The notes below the pieces were generated by a model. The model searched no databases. It saw nothing but the letters and a program-made list of their open reading frames with translations, and was not told the DNA's origin. From assembly GCA_003988855.1 (NCBI GenBank), contig QYAI01000059.1:81066-145065 (forward strand): a stretch of DNA of 64,000 nucleotides, written 5' to 3'. This stretch comes from Arachnopeziza araneosa. Taxonomy: Eukaryota > Ascomycota > Leotiomycetes > Helotiales > Arachnopezizaceae. Position 1 is the first letter of the stretch. Every line of letters begins with the position of its first letter. Both the position numbers and the translations under genes were made by a program. Of the stretch, positions 31,508 to 42,844 are shown piece after piece.

Positions 31508-33201
31508 GAGGGATTCGATATAGCTTTGGCCAAAAGAAATATTTTCAGAAAGAAGGCCCCCAATCAAACCTATCTGCCTACTGCTTCTGCTGGTTTAGTT
31601 CACCCTCCATCCCTAGAAGACTCAGCCTTTACTTCTAGTTGTACCTTTGCTGCCCGACACGGATTGTTTCTGTGAAAATGCCATTCTAATAAAGCTAAAA
31701 ATACCTATAAAACAACCAGTGTATGGGATGATGATTCAGTGAAGTAGGTTTGCCAGAATTATGTCCGCAGTTATGGTGAATCTTATCCCGATCGCAACAT
31801 ATTCCAATATGCAAACCGTCCATCTTGATACCAGCCAAGATATGTTGCGATTGATATATAAACACATAGCTGCAGTCGAACAAGGTCAGAGAAGGTGGAA
31901 AACATTGTCCAGTCAGCATGCTGTGCAATATGTCTGTATTTCCAAACTAATTCGTCTCACAGAAAGCACAAAGACTCAGCCAGCAAATGCGTTCCTGCAT
32001 TAATGCACCAGTGTACCATATGAACGTAATATCACTATTCTGCGCCTTTAACTGAACTTGCGGATGCGAAGATTCTTGCTTGAATCAATAAGCTTGCATG
32101 CTCGTCATATTTACAAATGCCCAACCTTCGAGGCCTCAATTGCTTCTGACACCGCCCTTCGCAGCCCTCAATTCATCCATTTTTGCCACTCGCTTCTTGA
32201 ATTCCTCGTATTGGCATTTCTCGTAGCTATGTCTCTCTGTCTGTTGGTGCCCACTGTTAGCCTTTGTGTTGCTGTTGGATTCCCATGTTCTTCGTCAACT
32301 CTCCAAAGCTATCACTCACCTCGCATTTCCATGGTAGATAATATTCCTCGTATCGGCATCGATTAAGCGGTATCAGAAGGTTGGCACAGCTGTCACGGTA
32401 TGGTATCGGGAGTCTTGCAGCACTCATCTCTTCTCTCGTTGCAGCTTTCAGATGTTAGCTGGATCAATTGAAGGGGAATTTAGAAGATGCTGACGAGGAG
32501 GAGTGGAGTGTCCAAGCCCTACGGCTGATTTGACCGCCTCGGTGACTGTCATGACTGTGATTGACAGGTTTGCGGGGCTGAGCGAGTGGTAAGCTTGTAA
32601 TGAGGTCGAGAAGGTGAAGTTCTTAGCGTGTTTCTGACTAAGCGAGCATCTGCGAAGTGAAGCTTTGAGCTACAAACTAAATTTTTGCGCCGATTCAGAC
32701 TCAAGTCTCCAGACGCACTACTATCTAGTCGCAGCGTCCTTGGTTTTCAAACCATGGCATCTTGCACGTGTTATTCGCAATAGGTCTATCAAAGACCTAC
32801 GATAGCCCAGCTCTTGCGAATCCATCACTACGACATCTACATCGGTAGTAAGTATATCTTCCTGCACTGCCTAAGTCAAGCCCGGTGGCATCTTATTTGA
32901 TTTTATCTTTATTCGTGAACTTTATCTTCTCTCAAACCAATCAATTATTTCCCGTCTCGATGCGGGGTGCATGAGAGATGCTTGAATCGACTCTACGTCC
33001 ACTTCGCGTGGAAGGATTATTTCAATACTCATGTGGAGTTGAATAATTGTTGCTGGATAAGTATGAAATTTAATTTCACTGTACTCAATTGGATAACTGT
33101 TCTAGATATAAGCATGCTCGTTCTCAGCTTTCCTTTCATTTGCTTGTTCAACCAAAAAACGAGCTTCAGTCAGCTTGCTGCATATCTTCTTTACGATCAT
33201 C
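31508..33201. other. 1.7-kb intergenic stretch, no gene supported
   Basis: AT-rich with scattered short frames on both strands. None has a recognisable domain. Probably old non-coding sequence plus the upstream region of the dead cupin gene. Confidence 0.5.
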
Positions 33202-34235
33202 ATGAAGATCAAGCGATTTGCTCATGCTTTGCTTATAAATTATGTTTTTAGCTTGCAATTCAAACCTCCAGCAGGCAACGCCACCGGCCTCGTCGTATAC
33301 AACACTCCTCAGACAGTAAGGCCATACGTCCTCCCCAAAGGCTATGGCTTATCTCAAGGCCAAGGTGATGGTGCAAACATTTATGCTGTTACTGGGAACT
33401 CCTCAGGCAATGCATTTTGCTTGCTGATCACCAATAGTGCAGGGTATGGGATGGTTCCCGGCGCTTTCTTTCCTCATGTGCACATGAAAACCTATGAAAA
33501 CTTCTACGTTTCCAAAAGTAGAGTTCAGCTTTGGGGACAAAATTGGGACAAAATTGGGATGACTACAAGGCGAATAAATCAATTCAGCAGACTCGGATTC
33601 TCACTCAAGGTGATATTGGCACTATCCCAAACAATACCATTCACACTTTTCAATTGATCGACCCAGGCACATCACTGACTGATATGCTTGTTCCTGGAGG
33701 ATTTGAGGAGCTTTTCTTCGCTATGGTACGAAATGTCTCCATGATTACAGATGAAAAAGCAATGGAATCCTACGATGTTTATTCGACGCTTACTTTTGTG
33801 CCACGAACTGACGTCATCAACCAAGAAGGTGGAAGTGGCAATTGGCACGATGGCACTAATAACCTCAATGGTTCACCAAACTAATTGGGATGGATTGCTA
33901 AGAACTTCGGCCCTAAATATCTCAACAGTCAATACGGCTACTATCAGATCATTGCCACTTTAATCACTAAAACTGAGAGCGATAAACGATTCACACAAGG
34001 AACCATCACCATGAGCCCCAAGCTTGATAACCAAACAATTCCTGTCATTACTATCTCTCAACCTTTAGCCTTTCAGATGGAAGAAGGAATGCTCAGAGTC
34101 CACGTCGGTGGCGAGGGGGTTGACATCATTCAAGGCGATGTCTTCTTCTTGCCTGCCAACACACCATTTAGCTACTATGCCAAGGCACAATTCACCAAAT
34201 CCATGTATGTAAGCAAAGGAGTTGATGGTTATTGA
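33202..34235 (+). pseudogene. quercetin 2,3-dioxygenase-like bicupin, disabled
   Basis: Translation across frames shows a secreted bicupin like fungal quercetinases, which open the flavonol ring using a metal centre. The N-terminal cupin carries VRPYVLPKGYG, GNAFCLLITNSAGYGMVPGAFFPHVHMKTYENFYV (His/Glu metal ligands) and IGTIPNNTIHTFQLIDP. The second cupin ends with GDVFFLPANTPFSYY. Two lesions are visible. An 11-bp tandem duplication (33534-33555) shifts the frame at about residue 113, and TAA at 33882-33884 stops the downstream frame before the second cupin. Deleting one 11-bp unit exactly restores the family reading. An in-frame stop remains even then, so the gene is dead. Its start and signal peptide are weak. 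Confidence 0.75.
33534..33555 (+). repeat. perfect 11-bp tandem duplication causing a frameshift
   Basis: Two adjacent copies of GGGACAAAATT. One copy gives the family-like reading QLWGQNWDDY; two copies shift the frame. Confidence 0.85.
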
Positions 34236-35882
34236 TGGCATGCTCCTGAAAAATAGCATTTCGTGGAATTCAGCATTCTATCCTGTAAACACTGGAGTGG
34301 TCACTATCACCTCACTGTCCAGGAGGGAGAGGAAATTTGAAAAGAAGCTTGTTGGCGTGCGGCTCTGATAGAGCGCAGAAGTATTCTATTTTAAGATCAG
34401 ACTTGCATCTGATGCCCGAAATCCATAGCTCTTAAAGGTCCTCCACGGAGAGTGGGTGTCAAATTACCGAACTTAAGTCCATGAACTATTGACTGCTTTG
34501 TTTCATCTTTCAATTCTTTCTTGAATGATATCAATGGTGCTTGAAATCCACCAGCCACTACAGAAGAGCCAGGCCTTTACTTCAATCTTCAAGATTTCTT
34601 CTTTGATCCATATTGATTGGAGCCTTCGTCTCTGCTGTAAGTGTTTGGTAATCCTTGCTTCGCGGACTTAATGCCAGTCAAACCAAAATCGCTCCTAGAA
34701 GCCGTAAGCTGTATGAAACGAGCCCAGACTCATGTTTGCGTGAATCTTAAATTTATTATAGTCAATCATGTACGTTGATTATTGAAACAGAAAGATCCTG
34801 ATTACCATGTTACCGTCAGGTCCCCAAGACCTGCTAGACGTAAACAGGAACTCTTCCAACCTTTCAGGCCCTCTACTTTTCTCTTTGTCAGCATTCAGGA
34901 ACACCTCTGTTACCGAATTATCAAGCAGAGTTAGGACTCGGCGCCCTAGAATGCTTCTAGAAAACACCTCTTTCGAAAATAAGACGTGTTTTTCTGTACC
35001 GTATATTTTGTGCATTAGCGTGACGCCCGTATTAGGGACTACGTCTCGTTTTCGGATTCTGAGAACTAGCTCCGGCAGGCACAGCCGAGCGAGCAATAAC
35101 ATAACCAGGGCCAGGTGGCAAACACCTGGATAGGGAAAATGAAAGTCCACTGTTTGCGGGACTGTATGATTCATAATAGGAGTGGATATACTGCACCGCG
35201 GATCTTGATCCCGACGCTGAGAGCGGGATGAACATCGAGGGCCGTGCCAAAAGTTCTTGCTGCGCAGCAAGCGAAGAAGTTCGTATCAGTGCATGCTTTA
35301 TCAATAAATATTATAAGCGAGAGGGAAAGGGGTTGTGACTTATAAGCTTGCGATAAACGTCATGTATGACTTCACCTGCTGATGCTGTGGTCCGAGAATA
35401 TCTAACCGTAAACTTATTTTTCTTGATCTACAATCCCTTCAAGGGGAGCGGGGTGAAAAAATAAGACATCCTCCAAATCGTAAGCATGATTGGGTTCTTT
35501 TCACTACCTTTTTCGGTTCTTCTTTATTCCCTTCTAGTGAGTTAACTTACAGCTCATGCAGCTTGGTGAATAAGCATGTTACTCCGAGAATGGTGGTGGC
35601 TGATGATGCATATCCTGTGGCTTTTTTGTTTTGGGGAGTCAGCATTGTGAAACTTTAAGTCTAGATTCGAACATTCACGACTTAATCAATTGCAGCATAG
35701 TATGTAAGCTACGAATTACATTATCCAAATCGGAAATTTGACAGTGATTGTAGAATTCCGCCTTGAGATTTTTTGGCTATAAGTTGGCCAGACATTTCCT
35801 CAACAGTCGCATTAAGCTACCCACAGGTCTAAATTTCAGCTTCAAAAGTGATCGAGAGATATTTCTGTTAAATTAAATCACC
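34236..35882. other. 1.6-kb region without a recognised gene
   Basis: It contains one longer minus-strand frame (35304/35270-34779, 163 codons) with a possible membrane segment (LALVMLLLARLCL) and a charged C-terminal half. It matches no family I recognise and could be a gene fragment. The remainder is AT-rich. Confidence 0.4.
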
Positions 35883-36905
35883 ATGTGTCAGCAGCCATTA
35901 CCACCGTTCCCCAGCAATATCATTCCAGCCCAGCTTCTCACCATCGACTACCGCCTGCTCTACCAAAATGATGTTAAGGAACAGCAGAAACTACTCCTAG
36001 CCAGTTCAACGCAGGGATTCTTCTATCTCAAAAACCATGGTCTCTCGCCTTCATTTCTCTTTGATCTCGGAGCTCACATATTCTCTCTGCCCACGGAGGA
36101 AAAGATGAGATATGACATGGGCAGAACAACAGGCAAATTCTTCGGTTATAGAAAAGCAGGAATTCAAATCGTCGACGATAAAGGCACGCCTGATACATCT
36201 GAAGCGTACAACATCTCCAAAGACGACCTTTTTAAGTTGACGACGCCGCAAATGAAGCACCCTTACCCAGTGTATGAAGACTACCAAGATCTTAAGAGGT
36301 TTATGGAGAAGAGCCATGGAGTAGTTACAACACTTCTAAAAGCCTTAGGAGTGTCTTTAGGTCTGGAGCCCGATACACTTCCAAACCTCCATCGTTTCGA
36401 AAGAACAGGTGGTGATCAGATTAGACTTACTCGAGCACCACCGTGTGAGGACCAGAGCAAGATCAGTTTAAGAGCACATTCCGATCTTGGCAGTGCCTCT
36501 GTCCTTTTCAATCAACTTGGCGGTCTCCAAGTTCTGAACCCGGATAGCAAGGAATGGAGATATGTGAAGCCGGTAGAGGGATGGGCGGTGGTTAACCTGG
36601 GAAGTGCGTTGGCGAAATTACTTGGCGGGAGAGTGCATGATGGGATGCATAGAGTTGTGACCGCGCCTGGAGAACAGGGGAAACTGCAGAGGCGGAGTGT
36701 GGTTTACTTCTCGAGACCGAATGGAGATGTCAAGTTGAGGAGCGTATTGCCGGGTGATGTACATGAAGAGACGGGGTTCACAGCTGATGAGTGGATTAAG
36801 AAGAATGTACTATGTTTACATACAGGGAATAATAAGGGTGAGGAGATATTGAAGAAGAACCTTGGTTTTGCTCGAGGGCATGCGCTGGGGATGACGGTTG
36901 CGTGA
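35883..36905 (+). CDS. 2-oxoglutarate/Fe(II)-dependent oxygenase (isopenicillin N synthase-like)
   Basis: An intronless 340-aa protein. The N-terminal DIOX_N region includes LLASSTQGFFYLKNHGLS and EEKMRYDMG. The Fe(II) ligands are the HSD of RAHSDLGSASVLFNQLGGLQVL (His near residue 199) and the distal His of GRVHDGMHRVV, with the 2-oxoglutarate-binding Arg in RRSVVYFSRP. It should hydroxylate, desaturate or oxidatively cyclise a small molecule. The cofactor-binding set is complete, so it is probably active. No biosynthetic partner lies next to it; the nearest oxidase-type gene is the dead quercetinase upstream. Substrate unknown. Confidence 0.88.
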   Translation: MCQQPLPPFPSNIIPAQLLTIDYRLLYQNDVKEQQKLLLASSTQGFFYLKNHGLSPSFLFDLGAHIFSLPTEEKMRYDMGRTTGKFFGYRKAGIQIVDDKGTPDTSEAYNISKDDLFKLTTPQMKHPYPVYEDYQDLKRFMEKSHGVVTTLLKALGVSLGLEPDTLPNLHRFERTGGDQIRLTRAPPCEDQSKISLRAHSDLGSASVLFNQLGGLQVLNPDSKEWRYVKPVEGWAVVNLGSALAKLLGGRVHDGMHRVVTAPGEQGKLQRRSVVYFSRPNGDVKLRSVLPGDVHEETGFTADEWIKKNVLCLHTGNNKGEEILKKNLGFARGHALGMTVA

Positions 36906-37526
36906 AAGTTATAAGAAGGGTCCAACATGTAAGATAAGGATAGTAAAACTGCGCTGCTAAATAGAGTTCTGAAAATTCCTCAACCATTTCCAAAGCGAGT
37001 TCTCTAACCAGAGAAATGAAGTTGAAATCCAGATGAGTAGAGAACACGGGACTGGTAAGGTAAGCGGTAAAAAGACTGATCGGGATTGTTCATAGTTGGG
37101 AGGCTAACATGAAGTGTTGATTCTGGAATCGATTTCATTAGGTAACAAGCTGGAGTATTTTGCTTACATACACTACTCAATACCGTTCTCTTAAGTTAAC
37201 TTAACTTAAGTTATGGTACCTGCGGCTTTGTCATCCGATACTTGGATGACTTCCCACGAGCGAGAGAAGAAGACAGTATAAATACGCTTGAAGTGATCCA
37301 CTATGCATATCTGAGGCCCATCCATCCAATGATGCATAAATACGATAGTAGCTGCCGTATTATTGCGCCATCGCCTAGAACGCCCAAAAGATCATCACCA
37401 TGACAAATAACGCCATTCAAATGCAAATCATAAGAATTGAGGCCCCAAGTTGATCAAAGAAGGTCGACAAGCTTACAAGACTGTTAATACGAAGCCCTCA
37501 TTCATAAAGAAACATTAAAACGTCAA
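36906..37526. other. intergenic with near-palindromic TTAAGTTAAC repeats
   Basis: No gene. Around 37192-37215 there is a run of alternating TTAAG/TTAAC units forming an imperfect palindrome. Confidence 0.45.
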
Positions 37527-39678
37527 TCAGGCTTCGACTGTCTCGGCCTGAACACCATGATTCTCGTCAGTCATATACTTTACAACATGGTCAGGATCAG
37601 CTTCGATTAATTTGACGCCGTCAGGACCAATTGCTTCCATCAAGATTTGTCGATATGTTGCGATTTGGTCCCCTCCACCTGCCATGCTTCGAGCCTCGAT
37701 GAATTGACTCATCAACTTTTGTCTCTTGGTTTGTTCTTCACTAAGCATCTTAGCCAGCATGACGCGCTCAGCGACGTCATCATCAATTGTCAATGTATGA
37801 CCATTTGACTTGCTCTCTTCAAGTTGACATTGGGCCCATAGTTCAATCTTCTGCTGCTGCTCAACTAGTGAGATGACACGCTTCCGATAAGAAATATACT
37901 TTTCCTCCCCCCTCTGCTTCTCTTCTGGGGTTTCTCTTTGGTAACTGAGTTCACGAACTTCATCGTTCGTCTCGTTGGATTCCTTGATGGTCGTTGATAA
38001 GCAGCGCCGTGCCTCTTTCTCTAAAAGATCCATGGCTTGAAGCTCTTCGTCGAATGAATTTGCAAGAGCCTGGAACTTTTCCATGATCTGAGGTGAGACT
38101 TTGGATTGGATCGACATAGCTGCCTCGGATACGTGATGGGTAGTCTTTCGAGGTTCTAGCGGCATTTGATCAACAAACCGTGGTTCTGGTGCGTAGGGCG
38201 AGGAGGATGCTTGCGGATGACGGTCAAGTTTTCGATTCTCATTCATCTCTCGAATCATGTCTTCAACAGTAACGCCTTCCTTGTTGGGAACATTGGTACT
38301 GGCTCCACGACCTATCAAAGACCTGACACATTTACGTGCTCTGTGCTTAGCTGCAATATGGATTGCGGTGTTACCATCCACATCTTGAGCATCGAGAATA
38401 CCCTGGACATGATCCTGGTCGTAAACCTCTTGAAGTTTATTTACGACAATGTCTATATAATACCGAGCTAAAGCGTGTTTATTGTTGGCCATACAAATAG
38501 CTGCTGCATGATGGAGAACTGTTGAACGGAAGTGATCAACGCAGTCGATAGTTTCGATCAACTCCTTAACAACACCCGGCATGGACTGTTTTTCCATGCT
38601 ATTAGAGAAGAGAACACTGCGCATAAGTGGTGTCTCGCCTCGGCAGTTCGGAGCTGCTAAGTCGGCTCCAAATCTCTTCAATTCTCGCATAACCTCGACA
38701 TCCCCCATAGCAGCAGCCCAATGTATCGGAGTGTGACCTTCTTGGTCCATGACATAATCGGGATGGAAATTTACTGGAGGCTCTGGTTTTATTTGTGGTG
38801 CTTGGCCATTTGGGGTACCTAGCATGAAGTAATCCAGCAGTTCATCACAATACAAGACGTGGGCGCGGTCCATTGCAGATTGAAGCTGCTCGTCGCGCTT
38901 CCGCTTACGGTGGCCAGTCGATTGTTGAGACATATCATAACGATCGTCATCTCCAACAAAAGAGGCTGAAGCAACGGTCATGTCATCAGCCATACTTTCG
39001 TCATCATTTAACTGTGCGCTGATATTGTCATAATCATCCTCCACGCGCATAGGGGCGGCCACTGGTTCTGTGCTGTTAGTGCTGTCTTCGTCTTCTAGCA
39101 TTCGACTCACTGCTATTGAATTTTGGAACGGCTGGTCTCCTTGTAACCTTCGGTTTCGCGGTTGTATGTTTTGGGGCAGGTGGAGGGCTAATATTTCCAG
39201 GAGTGAACTCGAAGATGGTACGAAGCTTCTCGTAGACATTGTTGCGCTGTGCAAGAGCCTCACCTTGCTCAAGTGGAACCCAGGTACCTTGAATAGTAAG
39301 CTTGGTTACTCGCTTCTTCCGAGTTCCGCACCTTGATATTTGCCATAACCACCTTGAACCTTCTCGTGGGTTTCCTTTTGAACCTCTCGCTCAAGGATTC
39401 TTGTTCTCGCAGGCTTGTCGAAGCCAGCAGCCTTTAGAATGTGTGTAGCATTGATCCAATCATCTCCACGGCGTCGCATAACTAGTGTCTACGTCAATTA
39501 GATGTAGTGAGAACTGGGAAACGACTAACCATGCTCTTTAAGATTTTCACCAAACTGGTACTCATAAACCGGAATCTGGGGGGTACAATCAGTCTTGGGC
39601 CGATATAGAACGATTTATCAGAGCGCATACGTTACTATATGTAGCGGAGAAAACTCCAGGACCTGCTGGTTTCCCCAT
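37527..39678 (-). CDS. MBP1: APSES/ankyrin cell-cycle transcription factor (MBF DNA-binding subunit)
   Basis: DNA-binding partner of Swi6 in MBF, driving G1/S genes. Exons are 39678-39631, 39576 to ~39530, 39481-39332, 39287-39111 and 39067-37527. The KilA-N/APSES domain (residues 1-130) has GVFSATYSN-IPVYEYQF, VMRRRGDDWINATHILKAAGFDKPARTRILEREVQKETHEKVQGGYGKYQGTW. Ankyrin repeats follow (EGHTPIHWAAAMGD, GETPLMRSV, DGNTAIHIAAKH), then a coiled coil and the C-terminal Swi6-binding helix (YRQILMEAIGPDG). Exon 2 shows an oddity: the expected ENLKEH segment is broken by one extra T, giving TAA. The alternative donor at 39551 skips this segment and gives an in-frame 646-aa protein; removing one T would give 653 aa. 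The rest is intact. Confidence 0.9.
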
Positions 39679-40218
39679 CTTGCTCTTTTCCAAGATCTGA
39701 AGTCTTTCGTGTGGCAAAGCAAATTGGGCGCTACGGTGACGAAATTGTAGGTAGTGGCTTTCTGAAGAACGCGTTGATGGAAAGATTCCACGCGTCAAAC
39801 GCGTGAAAATATTCAGAAAAGCGATTTGCGGATGAAATTGGAAAGGTTAAAAGAGAAAACGTGTAGTTGCGCGTCACAGACGACGCGCTGAAGCCGACCG
39901 AAAATCAGTTAGGCATTAGCGCGATAGTCACGTGAATCTCTTTGCGTCACCTTTAACTTGCCAACTAGTTTGGACGATTTTAATTGAGCAGACGGATTGT
40001 ACCATTAGATTTTAACCCTTGGGACATGTTCCGATACTTAACTTTGTTGTAGGATTGTGGTCTGCTAATGATTTACTGGTCTCGCTGGAAGAAAAGTATT
40101 TCAGGTTGAAATGGTTCAATAAATTTCATCAAAACGCCTTCTAGATGCACGATTCCTATCTGCGCCATATAAGACTACAATTCCTTCCATGCAATTCGTC
40201 TAGTGAGTACAGTTTCTT
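39679..40218. other. intergenic: MBP1 promoter
   Basis: Upstream of MBP1 and downstream of the DMT transporter. It contains ACGCGT/ACGCG cores (near 39771-39802, 39874 and 39886), which may be MCB boxes of an autoregulated cell-cycle gene. No gene is seen. Confidence 0.5.
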
Positions 40219-41823
40219 TTAGTCCTCTATCTCCGTATCATCATCACTCAGGTCTATCTGTTTCTTCCGTCGTTCTTCCGCCATTTCCACGTAAGTACTC
40301 CAACTCAGGACCAGAAATGCTCCGATGATCAAAAGTCCACCAACAACTGCTGCAGGAGAGAGTGGAACGCCCGTCAGCATCCAATCCACGATTGCCACGA
40401 GGAAGATAGTCAGCAGCGCGGCAACGGAACTCAGTACTGGACTAGTGAGAGAAATGAGCACCAAAAAGCTGCCAGAGAAGGTAGCATTGGCGAGGACAGA
40501 GATTGCAAGTAACCATGCAGCTTCACCGTGCGGAAGTTCAAACTTCTCCAACCCAAGCCAGTGCAGAATCGGGAAAGGAATCCAGAGAACACTCAACGTG
40601 AATATACCAATCATCGATCCAAAAGTGTTGGCAAATATCATCCCTCGTCCAGGACTTGTACCCTCCGGAGGGCAAGCCAGTCTTTTGTACATAACTTCGT
40701 ACAACCCGTATAGTACACTTCCAACTCCGATGATGAGATTTCCGGCCACCCTGTTGCCAGCCTCCTCGTCTTCAAGTGCCCTTCTAGAATCACCAGACTT
40801 CCCACTCTTCTTACTTGGAGCGGCATCTCCATATGCAACAACAAGAACTCCAATAATGGCCACAGCAACAGCAAACGATTTATCCCAGCGTAACTTTTCC
40901 TTCAATATCGGGACACTGAAGACGTACGCAAAGAAGGCTGAGCAGTTATAGATAGCTGTAAGATCCGACGGCGAAGTCATATTGACTGCCACATACCATG
41001 AAGCCCCCGCAATCGTCAGAAAACATGCTACAAATGCAGTCACCCGTACCAGATACGGGACTGGAGAGCGCTGACTGCGAGGCACAGAGAGCTCTTGAGT
41101 TTCTACCATTTGTGCGGTGCTTCGAACAAGGTATACATGCCGCCTCCAAAATGTCTCCCATGGCATATTCCATTTTTGGATTCGGAGGATAAGGAGTTGG
41201 AGAGGCCACAAGATGGTCCATGATCCATGTGTTAAGTATCTAGTATGTCAGTAACATTCAGTTATCATATTGATTTGGTGAACGCACAGCATGCAATATG
41301 GCTTATGCCAACGCAGATCACGCTGTATATACACAGCAGTCTCTGTCTGGACCACGAAACTAACCAAACTTAAGCCGAGGCAGAAAGCTGCGTATGTATA
41401 CTTCTTCTTTGTTGCTAACCTCGCCTGGGTATCTGGGCTGCGACTTCTCATTGTAGATCTCCTGGAGAATGTAGGAGCTATGATCCCAAGATCTGGCGAG
41501 CCAAAACCACTTCTGCCTCTTTCCTCCTCATCAACATCCTTCTGTAGCAGCGGTTGATAGGATCTGCCATCCGTTGGCCTGTGTAATGGTGGTCTTCTAT
41601 CTTCCATATCCTCGAAATAAGACCCGTTGAAGTTTTCCGGAGGGAGACGTGTGGAAGGCGTGCCGCTCTTCTGTTTCGTAGATTCGTTTTGTGAGGCAGT
41701 TCTAGAGGAAGTTCGTGCTATGGGGCGCTGCGGCGAAGACTGCCAGGAGTTGGGAGTTGATGAGGCTACGTTGGGGGGCGCATTGGATTTGGTTGTGGCC
41801 GTCGGCTGACTGAAGTAAGACAT
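40219..41823 (-). CDS. DMT-superfamily (EamA/SLC35F-like) membrane transporter
   Basis: Exons 41823-41288 and 41239-40219 (48-nt intron) encode 518 aa. An upstream in-frame ATG at 41958 would add 45 residues; I prefer the shorter form (MSYFSQPTATT) because the extra part is low-complexity and close to the next promoter. Residues 1-150 are cytosolic and Ser/Pro/Arg-rich. About 10 membrane segments follow, with AVYIQRDLRWHKPYCMLYLTHGSW (typical of the yeast THI74/YML018C group), NCSAFFAYVFSVPILKEKLRWDK and GVPLSPAAVVGGLLIIGAF (EamA repeats). The C-terminus is acidic. Relatives are vacuolar or mitochondrial solute carriers; the substrate is unknown. Confidence 0.85.
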
Positions 41824-41958
41824 GTGGACAGAGCAAAGACGAGAGATTATGAGTTCCAAGATACGGGATGCACGAGGTTGTGGTGGCTGTTCTAGTAGGA
41901 TGGGGGTCTTCTTGAGGTTGCGGGTTTGTGGGCGAAGTTGTGGTGGTGATGAAGCCAA

Positions 41959-42844
41959 TCGGGCATCGTATCTTGTCCCTGATTTTCATATCTGCAAGGT
42001 TCCCCACGCGCAGCACGCGCAGCACGCACATCATCTCACTCACATAGGCGAGGATCGTAGATATTTCAATCGTACTGGAGACGCGGATAAATATACAGCA
42101 TGAGGTTTCTTAGGTGTTTATATTTCTAGAAACAATGCAAGAAATCTTCCTTGATCCTGGCCGAATCCGGTGGTCTGGTTTCATCCACTTTCGATTCCAG
42201 GAAAACTCTGTGAAATGATGTACTCTACAGTTCGGGAGGGTACTTCAAAATTCACTGAAATGAGGTTTCGAAACACACCGTGACAATGATTCTATCCACT
42301 TTCTTTTACATCACTTCGAACTTGGTTTAAGCTTCATATACTGATCCCACCAGAGAGAAAGCCCGGGAATTGAAAAGAAAGACTCAATAAGTGCCGTCGT
42401 AGAGCATGTCTCGATTCAACATGACTGATGGTTGCGCGTTTGCATCAGGCCATGCAACATCGGAATATATAGACTTGCAGAAACTACGACCGTTTCAAGA
42501 CAAAGAGTCAGGGTGAATAAATCAATGAACAAGATTTCTTAATGACAATCATGCTTCAACTACCAGCTGGCAACCTCATACAATGCCTCAAGTGATTTAC
42601 CACATCCTTTTAGGTGTGTTTCAAGACCTTCTTCGCCTGATTAGTATCGCCTCTTTCGGAATCCGCTTGCGAGAGCATTTTGAAAGATGCTACGTATTCC
42701 TGGCAACGCTGAGATCCCATAAGGCCATGATCATTATAATCATCTGGATCCGTTTGCAAATTACTCCATTTATTTTTTCAACTCCTGCATGTATGCAACT
42801 CAACCCCAACTCCGCGCTAAGCAAACAATTAATTATTTCAAGGC
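41959..42844. other. intergenic, nothing firmly recognised
   Basis: A short GC-rich direct repeat (CGCAGCACG, three imperfect copies) lies at 42008-42028. Otherwise no gene or RNA can be supported. Confidence 0.45.

Noticed and set aside
37190..37216. TTAAG/TTAAC palindrome as a transposon end or operator
   Set aside because: Short, AT-only and without partner or target duplication; not informative.
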